Made by a program: the position numbers and the translations under genes
The notes under the pieces: generated by a model
What the model saw: the letters and a program-made list of their open reading frames with translations, nothing else
Told to the model about the DNA's origin: nothing
The model's database searches: none
Shown here: positions 17,424-25,217 of the stretch, piece after piece
Layout of the letters: the number at the start of each line of letters is the position of its first letter
Numbering within the stretch: position 1 is the first letter of the stretch
Assembly: GCA_937139405.1 (NCBI GenBank)
Contig: CAKZPV010000004.1
Span: 124,001-188,000, forward strand
From: an uncultured Nitrospirota bacterium
Lineage (GTDB): Bacteria; Nitrospirota; Nitrospiria; Nitrospirales; UBA8639
Direction: 5' to 3'
DNA: 64,000 nucleotides

Positions 17424-17795
17424 ATGGTTAGCAGATACTTGAAGACCAGAGGACGATGTAAATGGATCAGCGCGGTGGTCATGCTGAGTGTATTGTGGTC
17501 GGGAACGGGTTTTGCTTTCGCCAGTGGAGATCCTGAAAAAGGCAAAGATCTTTTTCGGGAAAGTTGCCAGCATTGTCATGGATTTACCGGAAAAGGCGAT
17601 GGTGAAATGGCTTCTTATCTCACCCCACCGCCCTCTAATTTGGGGAGCGAGGCCACTCAAGCCAAGTCTGACAAAGAATTGAAGGCCGTCATTATTAAAG
17701 GACGAGAAGGAACGGCTATGGCCGGGTTCGAAGGAGCCTTTGAAGAACCACAACTGAAAGATCTCTTAGTTTACCTTCGCTCCCTCAAACCCTAA
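17424..17795 (+). CDS. Small periplasmic c-type cytochrome
   Basis: The 123-residue protein has a signal peptide (to about residue 35, FAFASG) and one class I cytochrome c domain: GKDLFRESCQHCHG, then PPPSNLGS, and TAMAGFEG with the likely Met ligand. It lies 47 bp after the dihaem cytochrome. Role: soluble periplasmic electron carrier. Confidence 0.85.
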   Translation: MVSRYLKTRGRCKWISAVVMLSVLWSGTGFAFASGDPEKGKDLFRESCQHCHGFTGKGDGEMASYLTPPPSNLGSEATQAKSDKELKAVIIKGREGTAMAGFEGAFEEPQLKDLLVYLRSLKP

Positions 17796-17852
17796 GTCTG
17801 TCGACGATGAGAAACTCCTTCCTTAAAAACTCTGTGCGCGAGAGGTCATGAC

Positions 17853-18467
17853 ATGAAACCCAAAACCACTTTAACGACTTTCAAAATCTTAGTAGGCGCA
17901 TTGGGAATCGCTACCGCCCTAGCTGGAAGTATGGCCTTGGCAGATACCACACAAAATGAAAAAGCTGCCGCAAAAGTCACCCGAACCTTCCTCGAGGAAT
18001 TGAAGGGAACGATGAAACGGGAAATGAGCAAAGGAGGACCATTAGAGGCCATTAAGGTCTGTGGAGAATTGGCTCCAGAAATTGCCAACCGTTTATCGCG
18101 GGAAAACGGATGGCGAGTCACACGTGTGGGGACACGAATTCGAAATCCGTTACTTGGGATGCCGGATACCTGGGAGCAGGAAGTTCTTGGTAAGTTTGCC
18201 GCACGCGCAGCAGAAGGTGAAGCCTTTTCACAAATGAACCATAGCGAAGTCGTATCGGAACCTGAAGGACAATACTTTCGATTCATGAAACCAATTACTG
18301 TTCAACCCAAATGCCTGCTGTGTCACGGACCGAACGAAACCATTCCTGATTCCATCAAGAATGTCTTGGCGAAACTCTACCCTTTCGATGCCGCAACGGG
18401 ATACAAGGCAGGGGATCTCCGGGGAGCGGTCAGCATCAAACAACCACTGCCTAGACCCGAGCACTGA
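17853..18467 (+). CDS. Exported haem protein with Tll0287-like (DUF3365) domain
   Basis: The 204-residue protein has a signal peptide ending at ALA. The body matches the Tll0287-like/DUF3365 domain: an N-terminal helical part with AIKVCGELAPEIA, the TRVGTRIRNPLLGMPDTWE segment typical of the family, and a single CLLCHG haem site near the C-terminus. GAGG precedes the ATG. Members of this family are thought to be PAS-like haem sensors or electron carriers. It closes the cytochrome run that begins at 16711. Confidence 0.82.
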   Translation: MKPKTTLTTFKILVGALGIATALAGSMALADTTQNEKAAAKVTRTFLEELKGTMKREMSKGGPLEAIKVCGELAPEIANRLSRENGWRVTRVGTRIRNPLLGMPDTWEQEVLGKFAARAAEGEAFSQMNHSEVVSEPEGQYFRFMKPITVQPKCLLCHGPNETIPDSIKNVLAKLYPFDAATGYKAGDLRGAVSIKQPLPRPEH

Positions 18468-18656
18468 AAATGAGCAATGAAGAAGGAGTAGAGATAACTT
18501 TTCTCGGAGGGGGTGAAGAGAGGGAATAGATGTTTGAATAAATCTATCTTTTCTTTGTAGTAAAGGGGAGTATGGGAAATTATATATTCCCAAATCATAC
18601 AAATACTTCGAAATGTTAAACGCTGCATCTGACGGAAATATCGAAAGAGGGTTATT

Positions 18657-19730
18657 ATGAATATGCAAAAAAAATTTCAAGTTGCCCTCCTTCTCCTATT
18701 TGGCGTGACATTTGTGTATCAGGGATCGAGTATCGCACAACAGGAATTAGTCCTATCATTGACTGGTAAAAGAACCATTGATGTAGCTGGCATCCGCATA
18801 CCTGACATCGGTCTGCTTCCGACAGCGATTCCCGTTCCGGCAACCAATCTTAACTACAAACAAAAGATCAAATTAGGGAAGCAGTTGTACTTTGATGGAC
18901 GATTGTCTCAGAACGGAGCGATTTCCTGCGCCTTTTGTCATACGCCAGGATTAGGGTTTGCGGATCCCAAACAGGTTTCGATCGGAGTCGGGGGGAAGCA
19001 GGGAGGACGTCAAGCTCCGACAATCTATAATACAGTGTTTAACCCCGTGCAATTTTGGGATGGCCGCGCAGGATCGCTTGAAGAACAAGCCATCGGACCT
19101 ATTGTTAATCCGGTGGAAATGGCCGAGACGCACGAGAATGTTGTCGACAAATTAAACAACATCCAAGGATACGTTGAACAATTTCAAGCCGTGTTTGGAA
19201 CCGCCGTGAGTATGCAAGGCATTGCTGAAGCCATTGCGGCCTACGAACGAACCATTATTTCGACCAATTCTCCGTTTGATCAATATGTCTTAGGTGATAA
19301 AACGGCAATGAGTGAAAAAGCTCAACGAGGTATGGACCTGTTCAAAGGCAAAGCCCGCTGCATCTTATGTCATAACGGTTCAAATTTTACGGATAATCAA
19401 TTTCATAATCTAGGCGTGCCACAGGTCGGACCCATGAAAGAAGACCTTGGTCGATACTATGTGACCCGTCGCCCTGAAGATACAGGCGCCTTTAAAACTC
19501 CCACGCTTCGAAGCATTGATGAAACCGCTCCCTACATGCATGATGGGGCTTTTAAGACCTTAGAAGAAGTTGTGGATTTTCTAGATAATGGTGGCGGCAA
19601 GAATCCTAACCTGAGTCCCATGATGAAGCCTTTGGATTTAAGCAAAGAAGAAAAAAACCATCTCATCGCTTTTTTGATGGCCTTAAAAGGTGAAGAAATT
19701 CCGTTCGAATTTCCCACATTGCCTGAGTAA
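18657..19730 (+). CDS. Dihaem cytochrome c peroxidase (MauG/CcpA family)
   Basis: The 357-residue exported protein has CAFCH and CILCHN haem sites and the family landmarks KQLYFDGRLSQNGAISC, NPVQFWDGRAGSLEEQA, NPVEMAETHENV, and GAFKTPTLRSIDETAPYMHDGAFKTLEEVVDFLDNGGG. These define bacterial dihaem peroxidases of about 330-360 residues. It reduces H2O2 in the periplasm, using small cytochromes as donor, or oxidises a protein substrate as MauG does. The next gene starts 16 bp after its stop, so it heads a small operon. Confidence 0.92.
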   Translation: MNMQKKFQVALLLLFGVTFVYQGSSIAQQELVLSLTGKRTIDVAGIRIPDIGLLPTAIPVPATNLNYKQKIKLGKQLYFDGRLSQNGAISCAFCHTPGLGFADPKQVSIGVGGKQGGRQAPTIYNTVFNPVQFWDGRAGSLEEQAIGPIVNPVEMAETHENVVDKLNNIQGYVEQFQAVFGTAVSMQGIAEAIAAYERTIISTNSPFDQYVLGDKTAMSEKAQRGMDLFKGKARCILCHNGSNFTDNQFHNLGVPQVGPMKEDLGRYYVTRRPEDTGAFKTPTLRSIDETAPYMHDGAFKTLEEVVDFLDNGGGKNPNLSPMMKPLDLSKEEKNHLIAFLMALKGEEIPFEFPTLPE

Positions 19731-19746
19731 AAGGGAAAAAGTATTT

Positions 19747-20427
19747 ATGCCTTCACACAAAATGGCTAAATACCTCGTCTTGCTCTTATTTGCATGGGTG
19801 TTGTTTGCTCCTGTGACTTATGGACAGGACGCGCCGGAAGGGATTCGTCCTTTACTCATGCTGGAGAAACCCATCCACACGGTCGTCCCCCCAGAGGTGA
19901 TATTTCTCAATGAACCCAACATCACCGAACAATTCCTGACAAATCTGGAAAAACGTCCTCCAGATTGGAAATATCTGTATGGAAAGAATGTGGATGAACG
20001 GTATGATCGGCTATTTGACGAATCAGAAAAACGTGACATGCTCAGAGTAGGCAATCCGAATCTTACACAACCTATTGCCTTTCTCTGGGATGGCTTTCTA
20101 ACTAATGTACGTGAAGATAAGGACGGGTTTGGGGTTTCAATTGGCCCAAGACAGATTCAAACCTCGTGGGGGATTGTCCGATTCAAACTCGCTAATGAGC
20201 CGCGTGAAATGACAGCCATGCCTTCACCAAAAATATTCGACGTCTTACAGCAAAAGCGTTCACAAAAAGAAGAAGTGTCAATCATGATCTTGTATCGCGG
20301 AACACTGATCCCGGAAGAATCTCTCATGTACGACTTTTCGACCAAAAAAGAAGGTGAAGGCATGATCCTTCCCATCGTCGAACTGACGCAAGTTGACTAC
20401 TTTCTTCCCAAAAATGAGGTCCCCTAA
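19747..20427 (+). CDS. Exported protein of unknown function
   Basis: About 226 residues from the ATG at 19747, with a clear signal peptide (YLVLLLFAWVLFAPVTYGQDA). The mature part is rich in prolines and charged residues and ends in beta-type sequence (EVSIMILYRGTLIPEESLMYDF). No cysteines, haem motif or family signature that I recognise. It lies between the dihaem peroxidase and a cytochrome c'-like protein, so a periplasmic role with those redox proteins is plausible. The upstream frame from 19690 overlaps the peroxidase gene and is rejected. Confidence 0.75.
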   Translation: MPSHKMAKYLVLLLFAWVLFAPVTYGQDAPEGIRPLLMLEKPIHTVVPPEVIFLNEPNITEQFLTNLEKRPPDWKYLYGKNVDERYDRLFDESEKRDMLRVGNPNLTQPIAFLWDGFLTNVREDKDGFGVSIGPRQIQTSWGIVRFKLANEPREMTAMPSPKIFDVLQQKRSQKEEVSIMILYRGTLIPEESLMYDFSTKKEGEGMILPIVELTQVDYFLPKNEVP

Positions 20428-20473
20428 TCATGATGAATCAACCCTCTCTTATTACAAGAACGAGTTATTAATA

Positions 20474-21031
20474 ATGACTAAGACCCCATCGCTTGACACA
20501 GCACAATATGCAGAAGAAAAAGCCAACGGTTTGCCTCATGGGCTTAAGACCCTAAACGCCACGTCTTTGCTTCTTGTCCTCTCAATGCTTTCAGTATCAT
20601 GTTCCGGAAGCGTCGCGCATCCCCATCACACGGAGGGCGGGATCCTCAAAGTCCAAGAAATAGAACAATCTGATGTTGATCAAAGAATCTCATTGGGTCT
20701 TAACCCCGAAGCCAAGAAAGCCCATGGGGCTGTCATGCACGACCATTTTGAAGCGATTGATCAAATTTTGATTGCCTTGACTCAAGAAAAGTTTGACAAG
20801 GCACAAAAAATTACCGAATCCCAATTGGGATTCGCCAAACACCGAGAAGCCATGCAGCGACAGAAACCTGAAAACTTTCCTGCAGAGTATCACGATCTGG
20901 CCATGGCTCATCATCGGGCAGCCGAAAATCTTGCTCGCGCCATGCCGTCGCACAACTTGCAACTGATTCTCCCATACTTAGAGCAGACCGTACACGCATG
21001 TGTGGCTTGTCATCGTGTGTATAGACCCTGA
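20474..21031 (+). CDS. Cytochrome c'-like lipoprotein
   Basis: About 185 residues from the ATG at 20474. A hydrophobic stretch ends in LSVSC, which looks like a lipobox (lipid on Cys). The rest is helical and His-rich, with a single CVACH haem motif only a few residues from the C-terminus (CVACHRVYRP). A C-terminal haem site after a helix bundle is the hallmark of cytochrome c' (NO/CO-binding or spectator haem). The ribosome site is weak and the start somewhat uncertain. It follows the exported protein at 19747. Confidence 0.75.
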   Translation: MTKTPSLDTAQYAEEKANGLPHGLKTLNATSLLLVLSMLSVSCSGSVAHPHHTEGGILKVQEIEQSDVDQRISLGLNPEAKKAHGAVMHDHFEAIDQILIALTQEKFDKAQKITESQLGFAKHREAMQRQKPENFPAEYHDLAMAHHRAAENLARAMPSHNLQLILPYLEQTVHACVACHRVYRP

Positions 21032-21036
21032 GCGAC

Positions 21037-21356
21037 GTGACAGGATTTGACAAAGATGCCATTCGCAAACTGATGGATTGTCCTTGGCCTGGGCAATGCC
21101 ATTGAGCATGTGTTTGTGACTGCCAATGGAAGTTCAATAACCGTGTTCGATTTACCTTCAGAAGTACGCACGCCCAATCCGGACAGTCCAAAACAATTTC
21201 CGCCGCTTCAGGAAACCAAGAAAATGAGGGAGAGAAAGACGTTATTCTTGAAGCCTTGCATTAATTTGCGGGGCATCGAGGGCGGCGGTCAAGAATTTAG
21301 GGATGAGCCGTGTCTCGCTCTGGAAAAAAATGAACCACTATGAAATCCAAGTATAA
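21037..21356 (+). pseudogene. Decayed C-terminus of an NtrC-family sigma-54 activator
   Basis: Read across frames, the region gives recognisable bEBP C-terminal pieces: FDKDAIRKLMDCPWPG, then after a one-base shift GNAIEHVFVTANGSS with VFDLPSEVR, then in another frame EKDVILEALH-stop-FAGHR, and finally NLGMSRVSLWKKMNHYEI. These correspond to the PWPGN(VRE)LEHV strand, the DLP linker and the Fis-like DNA-binding helix. Several frameshifts, a missing VRE-like triplet and stops make it non-functional. No AAA+ core remains. It sits right before a sigma-54 promoter it may once have controlled. Confidence 0.7.
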
Positions 21357-21370
21357 CCGCTAACAAGATT

Positions 21371-21414
21371 GTTAAGTGGCAACTGAACAATTAACATTTC
21401 CACCTTAACAATTT
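21371..21414 (-). promoter_or_regulatory. Upstream activator site of the 21504 sigma-54 promoter
   Basis: The segment 21371-21395, read on the minus strand, gives GTTAA-TTGTTCAGTT-N5-TTAAC and matches the site at 14337-14362 with one base less after the first GTTAA. CCTTAACAATT follows at 21403-21413, again 7-8 bp later as in the other copy. The composite is about 100-130 bp upstream of the -24 box. Confidence 0.6.
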
Positions 21415-21503
21415 CTCCGCTTCTTATCCTGATTTCTCGCCACTCTTTCCGTAATACCTTGTTCTTAAAAGCAAAAGTACAATTGTATTCTTGAATACTC
21501 TTC

Positions 21504-21519
21504 TGGCATTTTCTTTGCT
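21504..21519 (+). promoter_or_regulatory. Sigma-54 (-24/-12) promoter
   Basis: TGGCAT-N5-TTGCT with GG and GC exactly 10 nt apart. It differs from the strongest consensus only by T for C at the last base of the -24 box. It faces the DUF2892/MBL-rhodanese operon, whose first start codon is 45 bp downstream. Confidence 0.72.
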
Positions 21520-21563
21520 CAATAAGAGCAGTATGCACGTAATCTTTGAACAAGGAGGGCAAC

Positions 21564-21794
21564 ATGGTCAGGAATATTGGAAGAACGGAAAAAGGCATTC
21601 GGTTGGTGGTAGCAGGACTATTGATCGTGGCTGCTTCATTTCTCAATTTACCGACCTGGGGCACTGCCACATTGAGTGTTGTTGGGATTGTTGCCTTACT
21701 GACTGGAGCCGTGGGGTATTGTCCTGCGTGGACCCTCTTTGGCATGAGTTCCTGTCGATCCATTTCTACATCCTCAATGAAGAAGGAGGCTTAA
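21564..21794 (+). CDS. DUF2892 (YgaP-like) membrane protein
   Basis: The 76-residue protein starts MVRNIGRTEKGIRLVVAG after AAGGAGG. Two hydrophobic helices (about 15-32 and 38-55) with the turn GYCPAWTLFGMSSC identify the DUF2892 family, also found fused to rhodanese in YgaP. The two cysteines near the end of helix 2 are typical. It is the first gene of the sigma-54-driven operon with a mini-protein and an MBL-rhodanese protein. A paralogue lies at 57064. Confidence 0.88.
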   Translation: MVRNIGRTEKGIRLVVAGLLIVAASFLNLPTWGTATLSVVGIVALLTGAVGYCPAWTLFGMSSCRSISTSSMKKEA

Positions 21795-21796
21795 CT

Positions 21797-21934
21797 ATGG
21801 AGCTCGTATTTCAGGCCTTCTTTACCTTCTTCGGGTTCAGCCTCCTTCTGCTGGGACCATTCTTAGATATGATCCACTCCAGGAGAGCCAATCATGTCTA
21901 TCTGAAGCCTATCAAATCAGCATTAAGGAGATGA
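21797..21934 (+). CDS. 45-residue single-span membrane mini-protein
   Basis: ATG at 21797 follows GAAGGAGGCTTAACT and is 2 bp after the previous stop. The product (MELVFQAFFTFFGFSLLLLG...) has one hydrophobic helix and a basic tail (HSRRANHVYLKPIKSALRR). Its tight packing between two conserved genes and its ribosome site argue that it is real. I recognise no family. The sister operon at 57 kb lacks it. Confidence 0.65.
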   Translation: MELVFQAFFTFFGFSLLLLGPFLDMIHSRRANHVYLKPIKSALRR

Positions 21935-21937
21935 GCC

Positions 21938-23368
21938 ATGTTTCTAAAACAATATTATCTGAGTTGTCTAGCTCACGCCTCTTACTTGATTGCCGATGAA
22001 CAAACCAAAACCGCCGCGGTGATTGACCCGCAGCGTGATGTGGAACAATACCTCGATGAGGCTGAATCGCAAGGCTGGAACATTCGCTATGTTTTTCTCA
22101 CTCATTTCCACGCGGATTTTCTTGCTGGACACTTAGAATTACGTGACCGAACCGGAGCCGAGGTTTGCTTGGGAAGTAACGCCAAGGCGGAATACCCATT
22201 CAAAGCCTTACCAGATGGAGCGACCATTGAATTTGGACAGGTTGGCCTTTCGGTCCTTGAAACGCCTGGGCACACACCTGAGGGCATTTCGATCCTAGTC
22301 CATGATCTTGCAAACAATGCTGAAAAGCCTTATGCCGTCTTTACCGGTGATACCCTGTTTATTGGCGATGTCGGACGACCTGATTTAATGGCCTCGATCG
22401 GAGTGACCGCCGAGCAACTTGGCGGCATGCTCTATGATTCTCTCCATACGAAATTGCTCCCACTTCCAGATGAAACATTAGTCTACCCGGCTCATGGTGC
22501 AGGGTCGATGTGTGGGAAAAATCTCAGTTCCGATACCGTATCCACCATGGGAACCCAGCGACAATATAATTATGCATTACAACCCATGAGTAGGGACCAG
22601 TTCATCCACCTGGTTACGATGGATCAGCCAGAAGCTCCCGAATATTTTGGTTATGACGCTGAACTCAATCGAAAAGAGCGACAAACTTTAGACCAGGCCA
22701 TTCGCAAGCAACTCAATCCTTTAGCTCTCCAAGATCTTTTAGAAATCCAAAAGGAATCAGTGCAAATACTAGATGTCAGAGACCCCGCAGATTTCGCTGG
22801 TGGCCACATGAAAGGGAGTATCAATATTGGGTTGGGTGGAAAGTTTGCCACGTGGGCTGGAACGGTTCTTAGCCGAGAAATCCCTATCCTGGTGATTGCT
22901 GAGCCAGGGCGAGAACAGGAAGCAATACGGCGGCTTGGGCGCATCGGGTTTGACCATGTCGCTGGCTATCTGGACGGCGGTATGGCCGAACTAGAGTCTC
23001 GGCCAGATCTGATTAGGAAAGTTGCCCGAATGACAGCCGCCACTTTGGCTGAACGCCTAGCGACAACCAATCCACCTCAGGTATTAGATGTGCGGACCAA
23101 GAAAGAATGGGGAAATGGCCGGATTGACCACAGCATGAATATCCCTCTCCCGCATCTGCTAAAAAAATTCGCGCAAGTCCCGCATGAGCAACCAGTCGTA
23201 GTCCATTGTGCCAGTGGCTATCGCTCCTCAATAGCTGTGAGTTTATTAGAACAAGTGGGATTTCGTAACGTCATTGACCTTGTGGGTGGGTTTGAAGCAT
23301 GGGAGAAAACCTCAAGAGGTCACGGATCATTGCTGCAATCCAGTCCAACCTGCTCAACGTCAACCTGA
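21938..23368 (+). CDS. MBL-fold hydrolase with two rhodanese domains (persulfide dioxygenase-like)
   Basis: The 476-residue protein has an N-terminal metallo-beta-lactamase domain with THFHADFLAGH, ETPGHTPEG, FTGDTLFIGDVGRPDL and YPAHGAGS. This is the layout of ETHE1/CstB-type persulfide dioxygenases. Rhodanese domain 1 (about 260-355) has AEPG where the catalytic cysteine loop should be, so it is presumably inactive. Domain 2 (about 370-460) keeps the loop HCASGYRSS with Cys424. Probable role: oxidising or transferring persulfide sulfur in the cytosol. The sulfur source in this organism is unknown. A close paralogue is at 57459. Confidence 0.9.
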   Translation: MFLKQYYLSCLAHASYLIADEQTKTAAVIDPQRDVEQYLDEAESQGWNIRYVFLTHFHADFLAGHLELRDRTGAEVCLGSNAKAEYPFKALPDGATIEFGQVGLSVLETPGHTPEGISILVHDLANNAEKPYAVFTGDTLFIGDVGRPDLMASIGVTAEQLGGMLYDSLHTKLLPLPDETLVYPAHGAGSMCGKNLSSDTVSTMGTQRQYNYALQPMSRDQFIHLVTMDQPEAPEYFGYDAELNRKERQTLDQAIRKQLNPLALQDLLEIQKESVQILDVRDPADFAGGHMKGSINIGLGGKFATWAGTVLSREIPILVIAEPGREQEAIRRLGRIGFDHVAGYLDGGMAELESRPDLIRKVARMTAATLAERLATTNPPQVLDVRTKKEWGNGRIDHSMNIPLPHLLKKFAQVPHEQPVVVHCASGYRSSIAVSLLEQVGFRNVIDLVGGFEAWEKTSRGHGSLLQSSPTCSTST

Positions 23369-23480
23369 GAAAAGATGAAAGGAAAAGTATGCTTTCATTC
23401 GGAGAGGAAAGAAAATTCTTCAAGTTTCAAAGGTCACAATAGTTTCTTATTCAACCCTAGTCCTAGTAAAAGGAGGTCAA

Positions 23481-24002
23481 ATGAGGCAGCTAAATCATCA
23501 CGTACTTTTCATCGCCCTCTGCTTGGGAGTGTTTATTTTCGCTGAGGGTATGTTCACAACAACACAGGCCACAGAAATAGCAGGTTCTCAAGCAGAGCTT
23601 CAGGATATAAAAGAGAAGTTTGGACCGGTATTACAATTGAAGGGCAATGCCCAAAAAGAAATTAACGCGATTGCGACGATCCTTGGACCGGGGTCGAAGA
23701 TGAAAACCATTGATGCCACTAAAGCCAGCGGGGAAATGTGTATGCTCGAAACTGTATCGAAACATAATATGATTCACTTCAGTGAGCATCCCGACCAAAC
23801 CGCTGAAGATGTGGTCTATTTTATCAATCCTGAACAATTTGTCGCGAATGGCTTGGATGTGACCAAATTGCCGCGCCATCCCAGTGAATTGGGAACCATG
23901 AAGCCACTGCAATGGTATTACTATGACGGAACTTATGTAGAGCCCCACCAGGGAAGTCAATTGAATAAACCGTTTGTCATCATGAGTCTCAATGTCAAAT
24001 AG
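23481..24002 (+). CDS. Exported protein of unknown function
   Basis: The 173-residue protein has a signal peptide (to about residue 30, TTTQA) and a soluble body without haem motif. Features are a helical region (AELQDIKEKFGPVLQLKGNAQKEINAIATIL), one Cys (GEMCML), and a tyrosine-rich stretch (LQWYYYDGTY). AAAAGGAGGTCAA precedes the ATG; the same ribosome-site sequence occurs before the next gene, hinting at similar expression. No family recognised. Confidence 0.75.
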   Translation: MRQLNHHVLFIALCLGVFIFAEGMFTTTQATEIAGSQAELQDIKEKFGPVLQLKGNAQKEINAIATILGPGSKMKTIDATKASGEMCMLETVSKHNMIHFSEHPDQTAEDVVYFINPEQFVANGLDVTKLPRHPSELGTMKPLQWYYYDGTYVEPHQGSQLNKPFVIMSLNVK

Positions 24003-24121
24003 CATGACATTTCGGTACCTGTTCCAGAGTTTAGAGTTAAATTTGTATTAAATGTAGAATGAATCCAATGTACCCAGAGGAATAATTCATTTCCTAATTA
24101 TCCAACCAAAAGGAGGTCAAT

Positions 24122-24640
24122 ATGAGAAGTTCAGTTCAAACGTTGTTAGTGACGGGAGCCTTTAGTTTTCTCGCGATGGGTTTCATGACGACGCTCGCCA
24201 TGAGTGAGGGGGGGAAACCAACCGATGGATATGATATTCATATTCAAGCCCCACATATGATGGCTGATGGTACCCCTGGAGGTCCATACCATCATTATTG
24301 CAAAGGGGTATCAGATGAGTTATTGCAATGCCAGTTATATGAATCCACCGATCCAAACGCAAAGCTTGTCGCCATTGAATATTTTATTTCAAAAGATCTT
24401 GCGCGAAAAAATGTGCCCTTAGTTCAATGGAATCGAGCCTTCCATGATCATCAAGTCGAAATCGACACTGGGCGCGTTCAAATTCTTGACATTGATGATC
24501 CCGCAAAGGTGAAAGCCCTTGCCGAAGCCGCTGGGAAAACCGATGGGGTCATTTTCCATCTTTGGGACAAGAGTCAAGTGGTGCCAGATGGATCTGTCTC
24601 GACACCCACTTCACTTGGTCACGTCTTTCGAACAGAATAA
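24122..24640 (+). CDS. Exported DUF1264 (oil-body-associated protein-like) protein
   Basis: The 172-residue protein has a signal peptide and the DUF1264 core: HHYCKGVSDELLQCQLYESTDPNAKLVAIEYFIS, followed by WNRAFHDHQVEIDTGR. This closely parallels plant OBAP proteins (HHYC...LQC.VYDS..P.ARLIGVEY). The two cysteines and the His cluster suggest metal binding (inference). The function of DUF1264 in bacteria is not established. A strong terminator follows. Confidence 0.85.
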   Translation: MRSSVQTLLVTGAFSFLAMGFMTTLAMSEGGKPTDGYDIHIQAPHMMADGTPGGPYHHYCKGVSDELLQCQLYESTDPNAKLVAIEYFISKDLARKNVPLVQWNRAFHDHQVEIDTGRVQILDIDDPAKVKALAEAAGKTDGVIFHLWDKSQVVPDGSVSTPTSLGHVFRTE

Positions 24641-24649
24641 CCTAAAGCC

Positions 24650-24700
24650 CACAGGGAGAGCGGAAAAACGCTCTCCCTGTGATCTCTTAAAAAAAATTTT
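24650..24700 (+). terminator. Intrinsic terminator after the DUF1264 gene
   Basis: CACAGGGAGAGCG (24650-24662) pairs perfectly with CGCTCTCCCTGTG (24669-24681) around a GAAAAA loop. An AT-rich tail including TTTT follows. Confidence 0.75.
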
Positions 24701-24717
24701 ATTAAGGAGTACATATA

Positions 24718-25165
24718 TGATGCCTGGGAAAATAGGGATGCTATGGGTGTGTTGTCTCTTGTTTCGGACTTTTTGGCCTTTCCCAAGTGACGCGGCAAAT
24801 CCTGAAGTACTGAAGCCGAGAGTCCCTTAGGATCAAATCGACGAAGCACAAACATGGAAGAACCCGTTTCCTTCCATGCAGGAAAACATTGAGATAGGAA
24901 AAAATATTTTTCATGGCAAGGCCTTTTGTGTGACCTGTCATGGTCCTGACGGAAAGGCCTCGGCAAGATTCCAGGATTGGTCGGAAAACTTCCACGGAAC
25001 TTTACAGATAAGGCCTAGCAAGCGAAGCGAACGGATGGTGAGCTGATGTGGATTCTGAAAAATGAAAGTCCTGGAACCGATATGGCTTCTTTTGTTCTAT
25101 GAGTGCTCACAGAATAAGAAGCCTGGCATGTCGTGCGATATGTCCGATCTTTCGGTGAGAATTAA
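24718..25165 (+). pseudogene. Broken c-type cytochrome gene (LKPRVP family)
   Basis: The frame starts MMPGKIGML... with a signal peptide and reaches LKPRVP, then hits TAG. The same frame continues DQIDEAQTWKNPF...IGKNIFHGKAFCVTCHGPDGKAS, then shifts. Later pieces (DGELMWILKNESPGTDMA, EAWHVVRYVRSFGEN) are in other frames with more stops. Alignment by eye to the intact paralogues at 28272 and 29741 shows the TAG stands where a Pro is found. It keeps a ribosome site (AAGGAG), so decay is probably recent. Confidence 0.85.
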
Positions 25166-25217
25166 ATTAACGTGTTAATGCGCCTTTTTTAAAGCAAGAG
25201 GTCTGAGAAGTTAACCT

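Noticed and set aside
24718-25165. TAG in the cytochrome frame as a pyrrolysine codon
   Set aside because: Further frameshifts and stops downstream show ordinary gene decay.
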